Assembly (NCBI GenBank): GCA_003284375.1
Contig: QBVL01000001.1
Span: forward strand, 62,001 to 126,000
DNA from: Prochlorococcus sp. AG-311-J23
GTDB taxonomy: Bacteria > Cyanobacteriota > Cyanobacteriia > PCC-6307 > Cyanobiaceae
Reading direction: 5' to 3'
DNA: 64,000 bases
Made by a program: the position numbers and the translations under genes. Below are positions 1 through 8,899 of this stretch, one piece after another. The notes under the pieces are model-generated. The model saw nothing but the letters and a program-made list of their open reading frames with translations, was not told where the DNA came from and ran no database searches. Position 1 is the first letter of the stretch. Every line of letters starts with the position of its first letter.

Positions 1-435
1 ACGATAAATTTCTTTTTTACTATTTGAACGAGTATCTTCCAGTGCTATCGCATGTCTAAAATATTTACTTGCTTCTTCATATTCTTCTAAATCGTGCTTA
101 CAATAACCTATCGATTTATAAGGGTATGGATCTTGATCATCTAAATTTATTGCACCCTTGAACAACTCAATTGCCTCTTCATATTCTTCTAGGTCATATT
201 TACAATCACCGATATATGAATATATATCTGGATTCTGATTATCTAATTCAAGTGCTCTCTTGAAATACTTTATTGCTTCATCGTATGCTTGACATTTAGA
301 ATTTGATAACCCAAGAACAATACATGCTTCTACACTTTTACATGATTTTATTTCTTCTAAATTCTTTTCATATAACTTACATTCATCTTCTATATTGAAT
401 TCTGTTCCGTCAGCAGCACGATAAATTATATCCAT
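1..435 (-). CDS. Tetratricopeptide (TPR/Sel1-like) repeat protein, C-terminus truncated by window edge
   Basis: Open frame on minus strand from ATG at 435: MDIIYRAADGTEFNIEDECKLYEKNLEEIKSCKS...YDEAIKYFKRALELDNQNPDIYSYIGDCKYDLEEYEEAIELFKGAINLDDQDPYPYKSIGYCKHDLEEYEEASKYFRHAIALED; ~34-aa tandem repeats. Absent from the ORF track because it has no in-window stop. Confidence 0.8.
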   Translation of the reverse strand, partial: MDIIYRAADGTEFNIEDECKLYEKNLEEIKSCKSVEACIVLGLSNSKCQAYDEAIKYFKRALELDNQNPDIYSYIGDCKYDLEEYEEAIELFKGAINLDDQDPYPYKSIGYCKHDLEEYEEASKYFRHAIALEDTRSNSKKEIYR

Positions 436-581
436 TGCAATATTTTACTTCAAAACTTGTATTTGCATTAGATCCGAAATTTACAAATATCTGTCTACAA
501 ATAACAATTACCCCAATTCATGACTAGTGGTTGCTTGCACAATTTGGTTCAGGTGTTATTCATAGGTTCCGCTAAAAAATA

Positions 582-1190
582 TTGCACCTATTCCTTGCTG
601 CTTTAGCAACTCTTACTCCTATAAATCCTTCAATACTAGGAAGAGCAAGGTTGCTCTATCCCTTAGTGCCACCGAGGACTGGTTGTGGTGCTGGATGCCA
701 TTACAAGAATGAAGCATTATCCATGCCTGAAAATGCTAATAATGGTTGGAGAAAAATAAGAGTAAAGAGGAGTCAATACATATGGAATTACAAGACTCAG
801 AAGTTTGAAAATCGTACGTTCTTATCAACTCTTAGTAAGGAACGATTACTAAAACTTGGAAGGAGTGAGGATGATGTGGGCGTTCCTAATACTATAAGAA
901 ATGTATATGTTCACTGCAAAGATAAAAAACTTACGTTCAGCGATAGAGAAATTGCAAGAAACATATTAGGCAGAGAAAGAAATACCAAAGACACCCATGA
1001 TGAGAATGATATTCCTATCATTGGATCTTCTCAGGGATCTCCTTTTTATTGGTATCAAGGTCTATGCCAGAAAGAAGCACAAGCATATAAAATTGATACT
1101 CCAATGCAAAGATATCTTTATTACTTAGAGAAGAATACTGGTAGAAAAGATCTATATGATAAAGACTCTGAAGAGGTTATTGCTTACTGA
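582..1190 (+). CDS. Hypothetical protein (start uncertain; ATG at 723, MPENANNGW, is an alternative)
   Basis: 202-aa ORF; charged C-terminal 150 aa looks protein-like, N-terminal ~47 aa less so. No recognised family. Confidence 0.5.
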   Translation: MHLFLAALATLTPINPSILGRARLLYPLVPPRTGCGAGCHYKNEALSMPENANNGWRKIRVKRSQYIWNYKTQKFENRTFLSTLSKERLLKLGRSEDDVGVPNTIRNVYVHCKDKKLTFSDREIARNILGRERNTKDTHDENDIPIIGSSQGSPFYWYQGLCQKEAQAYKIDTPMQRYLYYLEKNTGRKDLYDKDSEEVIAY

Positions 1191-1284
1191 TTCTTTATAC
1201 TATAAACCTCGTTATAGTACTTCTTGAATGATACCTATACGCCTCTAGAATGCCCCTAAAAGTATAATGGCAAACTAAGTAATC

Positions 1285-1295
1285 TGTGCTATAAT
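1285..1295 (+). promoter_or_regulatory. Candidate extended -10 promoter TGTGCTATAAT
   Basis: TGnTATAAT match ~145 nt upstream of the ORF at 1441; weak -35. Confidence 0.4.
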
Positions 1296-1440
1296 AGTAG
1301 CATTCAAGGGGCATCAGCGAAGGTCGTTTCCTGTTACCTGAAGAATGAAAAGTCAATAATTAGACTGACAATAAACCCTCATAGATTTCAGTATTATCTG
1401 TGAACTAATTACCTGTTCAAAATTATCATTTTATTTTTCA

Positions 1441-1662
1441 ATGACTAAAGAATTTGCCGTGAAACTTCACGTGCTTGACGAGCGTGAGGAATTGTTATGT
1501 GGCATGGAAAAGTCCTTCAAGGATAAAGGAAATCGGGATGAACTATTGAAACATTTACTTCTTGCATGGAATATCTTTGAGTACCAAACTCAAACTAAAG
1601 ATGAGATAGAAGAAGAATTCTTACCAAATAGAAAGTATGGACCAATAGGAGGAGGAAACTAA
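1441..1662 (+). CDS. Small hypothetical protein (73 aa)
   Basis: ATG ORF MTKEFAVKLHVLDEREELLCGMEKSF...; stop overlaps the start of the next ORF (TAATG). Confidence 0.55.
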   Translation: MTKEFAVKLHVLDEREELLCGMEKSFKDKGNRDELLKHLLLAWNIFEYQTQTKDEIEEEFLPNRKYGPIGGGN

Positions 1663-1841
1663 TGAAAGGAAAAACTAATCATCCCTATGCGGAAGATGCC
1701 ATCTATTGGATTGAGGTGGTAATCAAACAAGAATGTGGGGGTCACTTGAAACCTTACAAATACATCAGTACAGAAGCAAAGTTGGATTTTCTTACAGAGA
1801 AGTTCAACGAACTCAAACTAAAACTAGACGAGGAAATCTAA
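1662..1841 (+). CDS. Small hypothetical protein (59 aa)
   Basis: MKGKTNHPYAEDAIYWIEVVIKQECGGHLKPYKYISTEAKLDFLTEKFNELKLKLDEEI*; TAATG coupling to upstream ORF; just below the track's 60-aa cutoff. Confidence 0.55.
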   Translation: MKGKTNHPYAEDAIYWIEVVIKQECGGHLKPYKYISTEAKLDFLTEKFNELKLKLDEEI

Positions 1842-1878
1842 AGAAAAAAAAGAGCACTGTAGGGAATTACAGTGCTCT
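1842..1878 (-). terminator. Rho-independent terminator, minus orientation
   Basis: 11-bp perfect stem AGAGCACTGTA/TACAGTGCTCT with 6-nt loop (1851-1878); on the minus strand it is followed by a U-rich tract (plus-strand A-tract 1842-1850). Confidence 0.65.
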
Positions 1879-1939
1879 GATAAAGCGGAAAGTATCACCA
1901 GTAAGACAAAGTTGGTGACAGTTCATATATGGTGTTTTC

Positions 1940-2185
1940 TTATAAGGATCTAGCACTCATTTCTTGTAGTGTTCTTTCTTTCAATGCAAGTATTCCTAAC
2001 TTATGGATATCGCTATAACCACACCTATATTGCTTCATCAACTTGTTCTCATCTTCTTGTATATACCTTTCTTTCCTTGAGTAACTTATATGCTTTCTTT
2101 GAGTGTTTACTGGAAGGTCAATGTGTTCACTACGTTCACACATTGATTTGAACCTTCGGTTCAACGTCTTAGCGTATTTATTCAT
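1940..2185 (-). CDS. Small hypothetical protein (81 aa)
   Basis: MNKYAKTLNRRFKSMCERSEHIDLPVNTQRKHISYSRKERYIQEDENKLMKQYRCGYSDIHKLGILALKERTLQEMSARSL; followed downstream by the minus-strand terminator at 1842-1878. Confidence 0.45.
   Translation of the reverse strand: MNKYAKTLNRRFKSMCERSEHIDLPVNTQRKHISYSRKERYIQEDENKLMKQYRCGYSDIHKLGILALKERTLQEMSARSL
2119..2164. repeat. Two adjacent inverted repeats
   Basis: CAATGTGT(2119-2126)...ACACATTG(2138-2145), then TTGAACC TTC GGTTCAA (2148-2164). Confidence 0.6.
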
Positions 2186-2475
2186 ATTAGTAAGCGGTAA
2201 ATCCTAAAGTTAGTCTTTATACAACCCTGATAAACGGCGACATTGTTATTTATGTAAGTACACCTACTAAATGACTATTTTATATACAAAGCGTAACAAA
2301 GTAGTCATACTTACTCTCATAAAATTGACTTGTTAGACGTAATGAGTCTTTTGGAATTGTATTTACTCTTGACTGTGATCTTTGATCGCTTATTTGTTAC
2401 TTAGTTCAGATGAAAAGAGAAATATACAAGTTGTGACGCATAATAAGTTATTGATTCATTCACTCAAGAACGTCC

Positions 2476-4059
2476 TTGGCAGTCAAAGGTAATAAAAAGA
2501 AAGAAGCATCTGCTCAAGATTTCAGAGCAGTTCTCTGGGCAAGTGCAGATAAACTTCGTGCTCAGATGGATGCTGCTGAGTATAAGCATCTTGTTTTGGG
2601 GTTGATTTTTCTCAAATATATTTCTGACACTTTTGTTGAGCAGCAGCAAAATGTTTTGAAAATGGTGAGCGACCCAGACTCGGATTATTACCTTGGAGAT
2701 GCCCCTGATGATCATCAAGAAGCATTAGAAGATCGTGATTACTACACGCAAGAGAATGTGTTCTGGGTTCCTTCGGAAGCACGTTGGGAATCTCTTAGAA
2801 ATCAGGCAAAGCAACCAGATATTGGACAACTCATTGATAAAGCATTGGTTGCGATTGAGAACGAAAATATAAATCTACGATCCAAGTTAGATAAACGATT
2901 TGGTGCTGCTCAATTGGAACCAGGTCGAATGGGTGAATTGGTAGATCTGATTTCCACTATTGGGTTTGCTGAAGATAGAAATTCAGGAGACGTATTGGGT
3001 GAGGTTTATGAATATTTCTTAGGTCAATTTGCCAGTGCTGAAGGTAAGAAGGGTGGGCAGTTTTATACACCTGCTCATGTAGTCAAAACTTTAGTTGCTG
3101 TGTTAGCACCAGATGAAGGTCGTGTTTATGACCCATGTTGTGGTTCAGGTGGAATGTTTGTTCAAAGTGAAAGGTTTGTTCAAGCACATGGGGGAAGAAG
3201 AGATCAAATATCCATCTTTGGACAAGAGAGCAATCCCACTACGTGGCGTTTGGCAACAATGAACCTAGCGATCCGTGGATTTGCTGCAAATCTTGGAGAA
3301 GGACCTGCTGATACCTTTGCTCGTGATCAACATCCTGATCAGAAGTTTGATTACATACTTGCTAATCCACCATTCAATATTTCGGATTGGGGTGGAGAGA
3401 AATACGAAAGTAATCCTCGTTGGATTTATGGAAGACCACCGGTAGGAAATGCCAACTATGCATGGTTGCAACACATGCTTTGGAAACTTCGACCAGGTGG
3501 TCAAGCAGGTGTGGTGCTGGCAAACGGATCAATGAGTTCCAACACCTCTGGTGAAGGAAAGATTCGTGAAGCGATGGTACGAGGTGATGTCGTTGAAGTA
3601 ATGGTTGCTTTACCTGGACAGTTGTTCGTCAATACTCCGATTCCAGTTTGCTTATGGTTTTTGACTAACGATAAAACTAAACGAGGACGAAATAGACTTG
3701 GCGAAACTTTGTTCATTGATGCTCGTCAAATGGGCACAATGAAGAATCGTGTTGAGAGAGTTCTAACTGATGAAGATATCTTGAAGATTGCTCATACTGT
3801 TCACTCTTGGCGTAATGATCAGGACTATGAAGACATCTCTGGTTTCTGCTACAACGCAAGTCTTGAGGAGATTGAAAAGAACAGTTTTTTCCTAACTCCT
3901 GGGCGGTATGTAGGTTCACCAGACGAAGAAGACGATGGAGAACCTTTTGACGAAAAGATGAAAAGACTTACTGATTTACTCAAAGAACAACAACAACAAG
4001 GGGTGAATTTAGATCAGCAAATTGCTGAGAATTTGAAGAGGATAGGATATGACATCTAA
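2476..4059 (+). CDS. hsdM: Type I restriction-modification system, methyltransferase subunit HsdM
   Basis: 527 aa, TTG start; DPCCGSGGMF SAM-binding motif and NPPFN catalytic motif; followed by hsdS and hsdR. Confidence 0.95.
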   Translation: MAVKGNKKKEASAQDFRAVLWASADKLRAQMDAAEYKHLVLGLIFLKYISDTFVEQQQNVLKMVSDPDSDYYLGDAPDDHQEALEDRDYYTQENVFWVPSEARWESLRNQAKQPDIGQLIDKALVAIENENINLRSKLDKRFGAAQLEPGRMGELVDLISTIGFAEDRNSGDVLGEVYEYFLGQFASAEGKKGGQFYTPAHVVKTLVAVLAPDEGRVYDPCCGSGGMFVQSERFVQAHGGRRDQISIFGQESNPTTWRLATMNLAIRGFAANLGEGPADTFARDQHPDQKFDYILANPPFNISDWGGEKYESNPRWIYGRPPVGNANYAWLQHMLWKLRPGGQAGVVLANGSMSSNTSGEGKIREAMVRGDVVEVMVALPGQLFVNTPIPVCLWFLTNDKTKRGRNRLGETLFIDARQMGTMKNRVERVLTDEDILKIAHTVHSWRNDQDYEDISGFCYNASLEEIEKNSFFLTPGRYVGSPDEEDDGEPFDEKMKRLTDLLKEQQQQGVNLDQQIAENLKRIGYDI

Positions 4060-5371
4060 TTGGACTCGGAAATTTCTTTCTGAGGTATGTACAAAAATAG
4101 GAAGTGGACAAACACCTCGAGGTGGTAAAGAGTCATATAAGGGGGGGGATTTTTCATTAGTGAGAAGTCAAAATATTTATAATCAAGGTTTTACAAATAC
4201 CGGGTTAGTTTATATCGATGATAAGCAAGCAGATCAGTTATCAAATGTTGAGGTTTTGAGTGGAGATGTATTGATCAATATTACAGGAGATTCTGTAGCA
4301 AGAAGTTGCATGATTCCTGAAAGAATCTTACCTGCCAGAGTCAATCAACATGTTGCTATTTTGCGAGCAGATAAGAAAAATCTTCATAACGGATACCTAA
4401 GATATTTCTTGATATCTCCAAAAGTTCAAAGTTTACTTTCTTCTCTTTCGTCGGGTGGTGCTACGAGGAAAGCACTTACAAAATCAATGTTGGAGTCATT
4501 AGAAATAGTCTTGCCAACTTTTTCTGATCAAAAAGCAATCGCTCATATACTCGGCAAACTTGATGAAAAAATTGAACTAAATCAAAAGACTAATGAAACA
4601 CTTGAAGGAATAGCGACGGCACTTTTCAAATCTTGGTTTATTGATTTCGATCCAGTAAAAGCAAAAGCAGAAGGTCATTCAACTGGATTGCCTGATGAGA
4701 TGAGCGAGTTATTTCCAGACTCATTCGAAAATTCTGAATTAGGTGAGATTCCGTGCGAATGGTCTATCTGTTCAATAGGAGATTTATTGGATCTTGAGAG
4801 AAAGTCAATACAACCTGGGGATGTACCTGAAGAAGTATTTGCTCACTACAGCATTCCTGCTTTTGATGAAACGATGCTTCCTTCAAAAGAATTGGGGCAA
4901 TCCATCAAAAGTAACAAATACCTTGTCAGTGAGGGTGTCTTCTTAGTATCAAAACTAAATCCAAGGTTTCCAAGAATATGGTTGCCATCATTTAGCGACA
5001 AGGAAAGAGGAATATGTTCTACTGAGTTTTTAGTTTGTAGAACTAAGAAATCAATTGGTATTTCATTTGGATATTGTCTATCTAAAAGTCCAGAAGTGAT
5101 TCAACAAATGATTGAATTAGCATCTGGGACATCTAATAGTCATCAACGAGTACGACCAATAGATTTCACATCAATTACTACTATTTGTCCGTCGCAACCT
5201 TTGCTCAATTTATTTACTGAAGAGGTTGCACCTTTTCTTCAAAAGATACCTCACCTTCTTGAGCAAAATCTAATATTGAGTAATTGTCGCGATGTTCTAC
5301 TCCCAAAACTCATCTCAGGTGAACTAAGAGTTCCTGATGCGGAAAAGATGCTTGAGGAGGTTGGCATCTAA
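4049..5371 (+). CDS. hsdS: Type I restriction-modification system, specificity subunit HsdS
   Basis: 440 aa; GSGQTPRGGKESY TRD start, central LPTFSDQKAIAHILGKLDEKIELNQKTNETLEGIATALFKSWFIDFDPVKAKAEG repeat, second TRD; overlaps hsdM by 11 nt. Confidence 0.93.
   Translation: MTSNWTRKFLSEVCTKIGSGQTPRGGKESYKGGDFSLVRSQNIYNQGFTNTGLVYIDDKQADQLSNVEVLSGDVLINITGDSVARSCMIPERILPARVNQHVAILRADKKNLHNGYLRYFLISPKVQSLLSSLSSGGATRKALTKSMLESLEIVLPTFSDQKAIAHILGKLDEKIELNQKTNETLEGIATALFKSWFIDFDPVKAKAEGHSTGLPDEMSELFPDSFENSELGEIPCEWSICSIGDLLDLERKSIQPGDVPEEVFAHYSIPAFDETMLPSKELGQSIKSNKYLVSEGVFLVSKLNPRFPRIWLPSFSDKERGICSTEFLVCRTKKSIGISFGYCLSKSPEVIQQMIELASGTSNSHQRVRPIDFTSITTICPSQPLLNLFTEEVAPFLQKIPHLLEQNLILSNCRDVLLPKLISGELRVPDAEKMLEEVGI
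4141..4148 (+). repeat. G8 homopolymer inside hsdS
   Basis: Eight consecutive G (AAG GGG GGG GAT, codons 31-34 of hsdS). Confidence 0.9.
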
Positions 5372-8300
5372 TGGCATTCATGACGGAAGAAGAACTTGAG
5401 ATGTTGTCTCTGGAGTGGTTCAAAGAGATTGGATATTCGTTTATTCATGGTCCACATCTTGCAACAGATGGTAAATCACCAGAAAGAGAAGACTTTCGCC
5501 AAGTAATACTCATAGAACGTCTTCGTACGGCACTAAAAAAACTAAATCCAGAAGTTCCATCAGCAACGATTGAGTCAGCAGTTCTTCAACTTACAAATCC
5601 AAATACTCCTGGACTATTGCCTTCTAACAGGCAGTTTCATAAATGGATCACAAGTGGTCTGCCCATTACATATATGGATGGAGACCAAGAGATTGGTATT
5701 CGCCTCAAGGTTATTGGATTTGATAATCCTGCTTCTAATGATTGGTTGGTAGTAAATCAACTAGAAGTGATAGGTCCTAAACGGACTCGAATTCCTGATG
5801 TGGTCGTATATATCAATGGTCTACCCATAGCAGTAATTGAACTCAAAAATCCTACTGATGAGAAAGCAGATATATGGGCAGCATTCAACCAACTTCAAAC
5901 TTATAAGGACAATATTCCAGATCTATTTACTCCAAATGTTCTTTTAGTGATTAGCGACGGTACTTATGCAAAAGTTGGTTCTCTTTCTGCTTCTCAAGAA
6001 CGTTTTCAACAATGGAGAGTGATTGAGCAGGAGCAAGATCTTGACCCCTTAGGCAAATTCCGAGAATTAGAAACTCTTGTCCGTGGACTATTTGACAAAC
6101 AGCGATTACTTGATTTCATTAGATCTTTTTGTCTTTTTGAGGATGATGGAGAGATCATCAAGAAGATTGCTGCTTATCACCAATTCCATGCAGTAAGAAC
6201 AGCAGTTGAAAGAGTTGTAGAAGCAAGTAAACCCGATGGAGACAGGAAAGGTGGGGTTGTGTGGCATACCCAAGGTGCTGGTAAAAGTATTGAGATGGCA
6301 TGTTTAGCAGGCAAGTTACTAACTGATCCACGTCTAAAAAATCCAACATTGGTAATGGTTACTGACCGTCAAGATTTAGATGGTCAGTTGTTTGGAGTCT
6401 TTGCTGGAGCAAAAGAACTTTTAGGAGAAGCACCAAAGCAAGCAGACTCAAGACAGGACTTACGAGATATTCTTGATAACAGACCTAGTGGTGGAATTAT
6501 TTTCACTACTATTCAGAAATTCGCTACGGAATCAGATGAGGAAAAATTCCCAACTCTGACTGATCGAAAGAATGTAGTAGTGATATGCGATGAAGCACAT
6601 AGAACTCAATACGGATTCAAGGGGCGTATTGACTCAAAAACAGGAGAGATCAAATACGGATTAGCAAAGGCACTAAGAGATGCTCTACCACAAGCAACAT
6701 TTCTTGCTTTTACAGGAACACCTATCTCCCAAGATGATCGAGATACTCAAGCAGTTTTTGGGCATTACGTTTCTATCTACGACATTCAACAAGCAGTAGA
6801 AGATGGTGCAACAGTTCCGATCTACTACGAATCACGATTAGCGAAGTTGACACTCAAAGATAGTGTTTTGCCATTAGTGGATGAAAAAGTTGATGAGATT
6901 TTTGAAGATGAGGATGATATCCCCTCTAATGAAAAAGCAAAAGGTAGATGGGCAGCATTAGAGGCACTTGTAGGTGCTGAACCTCGTCTAAAAGAAGTTG
7001 CATCAGATCTAATCGCTCACTATGAGCAACGTTCTAAGACTCAACCAGGCAAGGCAATGGTAGTAGGAATGAGTCGTGATATTTGTGCTCGTCTTTACAA
7101 CACAATTATTGGTCTACGTCCTGATTGGCATGATTCTGATCATATGAAGGGTGCAATCAAAGTTGTCATGACAGCATCAGCATCTGAGTCAAAACTTCTT
7201 CAACCTCATCACACCAGTAAGCAACAGAAGAAAGATTTAGAAAAACGTTTCAAAGATCCTGCTGATCCTCTCAAGATTGTTCTGGTTCGAGATATGTGGT
7301 TGACGGGATTTGATGCTCCTTGTTTAGCAACTATGTATGTAGATAAACCAATGAAAGGTGCAAATCTTGCTCAAGCAATTGCACGCGTAAACAGGGTTTT
7401 TAGAGATAAACCAGGTGGTCTTATTGTTGATTACATTGGCATTGCTCCTCAACTCAAAGAGGCACTAGTAACGTATACAGCAGCAAAAGGCAAAGGGAGA
7501 CTGAATCTCGAGACAAGTGACGCGGTACGTATTCTCAAAGAGCAACTACAAATTGCCAAAGATATTCTTCATCCAGTGGATTTCAGTGGATTCCAAGAAA
7601 AAAGTAAACGACTAGAGACTTTATCTATTTGTCTCGATCACATACTTGCCATCACGGGTGGTAAGCAAAGATTTTGTGACACTGTTTTGAAAATTACGAA
7701 AGCAAATGCTCTCTGTGGAACAACAGATGAGGTCAAGGATCTTGAAGATGATGTGGTATTTCTTCAAGCACTAAAAGCACTTTTGATCAAAGGTCCTGGA
7801 CAAAAACCTCCAAGAGAAGGAGTTGATTATCAATTGCAGCAACTTCTTTCAGACTCTTTAGTTGCCGAGGGTGTCACCGATGTTTTCAAAGTTGCTGGTC
7901 TCAAGAATCCAGATATCAGCATTATGTCGGATGCTTTCTTAGAAGAAGTCAGCAAAATTCCCCAAAAGAATTTGGCAGTTGAATTACTTCAACGTCTCAT
8001 AAAAGATGAACTGAAAAGTAAGTTCAAAACAAACGTCGTCAAACAAAAACGTTTCAGTGAAATGCTGACTGCATCATTGAATAAATATTCAAATCGAGCA
8101 ATTGAAGCAGCACAGGTTATTGAAGAATTGATAGCAATGGCGAAGAAGTTCCGTGAGGATCTTGAGCGTGGTATTGCCTTAGGACTTGATTCTTCTGAGC
8201 AATCTTTTTATGACGCCCTAGCAGATAATCCATCTGCTCAAGAATTGATGAAAGAAGAGATATTAGTAAAAATGGCAAGGGAACTTGCTGAATTATTGAG

Positions 8301-8469
8301 GCGAGATGCAACTATCGATTGGCAATACAAAGAGAATGTTCAAGCAAAACTAAGACTCAAAATAAAGACTCTACTAAAGCGTTATAAGTATCCTCCTGAT
8401 CAACAAGCAATTGCAGTTGACTTAGTGCTTCAACAAGCGGAGACGTTAGGAGAAGAACTTACATCTTGA
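5371..8469 (+). CDS. hsdR: Type I restriction enzyme endonuclease/translocase subunit HsdR
   Basis: 1032 aa; WHTQGAGKSIEM Walker A, CDEAHRTQYG DEAH box, AFTGTP helicase motif, PDVVVYINGLPIAVIELKNP nuclease motif; TAATG overlap with hsdS. Confidence 0.95.
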   Translation: MAFMTEEELEMLSLEWFKEIGYSFIHGPHLATDGKSPEREDFRQVILIERLRTALKKLNPEVPSATIESAVLQLTNPNTPGLLPSNRQFHKWITSGLPITYMDGDQEIGIRLKVIGFDNPASNDWLVVNQLEVIGPKRTRIPDVVVYINGLPIAVIELKNPTDEKADIWAAFNQLQTYKDNIPDLFTPNVLLVISDGTYAKVGSLSASQERFQQWRVIEQEQDLDPLGKFRELETLVRGLFDKQRLLDFIRSFCLFEDDGEIIKKIAAYHQFHAVRTAVERVVEASKPDGDRKGGVVWHTQGAGKSIEMACLAGKLLTDPRLKNPTLVMVTDRQDLDGQLFGVFAGAKELLGEAPKQADSRQDLRDILDNRPSGGIIFTTIQKFATESDEEKFPTLTDRKNVVVICDEAHRTQYGFKGRIDSKTGEIKYGLAKALRDALPQATFLAFTGTPISQDDRDTQAVFGHYVSIYDIQQAVEDGATVPIYYESRLAKLTLKDSVLPLVDEKVDEIFEDEDDIPSNEKAKGRWAALEALVGAEPRLKEVASDLIAHYEQRSKTQPGKAMVVGMSRDICARLYNTIIGLRPDWHDSDHMKGAIKVVMTASASESKLLQPHHTSKQQKKDLEKRFKDPADPLKIVLVRDMWLTGFDAPCLATMYVDKPMKGANLAQAIARVNRVFRDKPGGLIVDYIGIAPQLKEALVTYTAAKGKGRLNLETSDAVRILKEQLQIAKDILHPVDFSGFQEKSKRLETLSICLDHILAITGGKQRFCDTVLKITKANALCGTTDEVKDLEDDVVFLQALKALLIKGPGQKPPREGVDYQLQQLLSDSLVAEGVTDVFKVAGLKNPDISIMSDAFLEEVSKIPQKNLAVELLQRLIKDELKSKFKTNVVKQKRFSEMLTASLNKYSNRAIEAAQVIEELIAMAKKFREDLERGIALGLDSSEQSFYDALADNPSAQELMKEEILVKMARELAELLRRDATIDWQYKENVQAKLRLKIKTLLKRYKYPPDQQAIAVDLVLQQAETLGEELTS

Positions 8470-8663
8470 TGTATCTCGTATTGTCGCTCTCTTAGTGTTT
8501 TCCAAGTGATTCCTTCGTAATAGAGATAGTTACCACCAATATGAATCTCTTTTGAATCTGCGTCTGGTGCAGCATCACCAACAGAAGTAATTTTTTCGGG
8601 ATCCCTGTTTGTAGTGGATATTTTATTTTTTGAAGATTTCCTCTTTTTCTTAGTAGTTTTCAT
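8430..8663 (-). CDS. Hypothetical protein (77 aa)
   Basis: MKTTKKKRKSSKNKISTTNRDPEKITSVGDAAPDADSKEIHIGGNYLYYEGITWKTLRERQYEIHQD...; ATGA overlap with upstream 50-aa ORF; 40-nt convergent overlap with the hsdR 3' end. Confidence 0.5.
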   Translation of the reverse strand: MKTTKKKRKSSKNKISTTNRDPEKITSVGDAAPDADSKEIHIGGNYLYYEGITWKTLRERQYEIHQDVSSSPNVSAC

Positions 8664-8812
8664 AAGACTCTCCCACCAGTTTTTTTCATCTTGGAATGAG
8701 TGTCATAGATAAAGTCTTCAATGATTTTCGATTCTTTGATGTATGCATGTCTTCTAGAAATTTCTTTCAGAGCATTCATAGCATCACTAGAGATGTAGAC
8801 AGGATTAGTCAT
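8660..8812 (-). CDS. Small protein (50 aa), possible ribbon-helix-helix DNA-binding protein
   Basis: MTNPVYISSDAMNALKEISRRHAYIKESKIIEDFIYDTHSKMKKTGGRVL*; short beta + two helices pattern; ATGA coupling to 8430-8663. Not in track (below cutoff). Confidence 0.5.
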   Translation of the reverse strand: MTNPVYISSDAMNALKEISRRHAYIKESKIIEDFIYDTHSKMKKTGGRVL

Positions 8813-8899
8813 TGTGAGAATTGATAGTTTTATGAATTAGTTGTTTTACGAACCCAGATTTTGTTGTGTAGTTCTTTTGGCAATAAACCTCGAAATCTT

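Noticed and set aside
1-435. Near-repeated ~100-bp units at the left edge as a CRISPR-like or minisatellite array
   Set aside because: Repeats are degenerate, 102-bp, in frame, and translate as TPR units; no spacer pattern.
1733-1918. 61-aa plus ORF MWGSLETLQIHQYRSK...
   Set aside because: Out of frame over the better-supported 59-aa ORF 1662-1841 and runs through the terminator hairpin.
1969-2151. 60-aa plus ORF
   Set aside because: Antisense to the more plausible minus ORF 1940-2185; composition looks like reverse-complement coding.
2148-2164. GGTTCAAATC on the minus strand as a tRNA T-loop
   Set aside because: No 5-bp T-stem, anticodon arm or acceptor stem; it is part of a simple palindrome.
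3265-3919. Minus ORFs inside hsdM (3265-3504, 3501-3716, 3713-3919)
   Set aside because: Antisense shadows of a strongly supported HsdM coding region.
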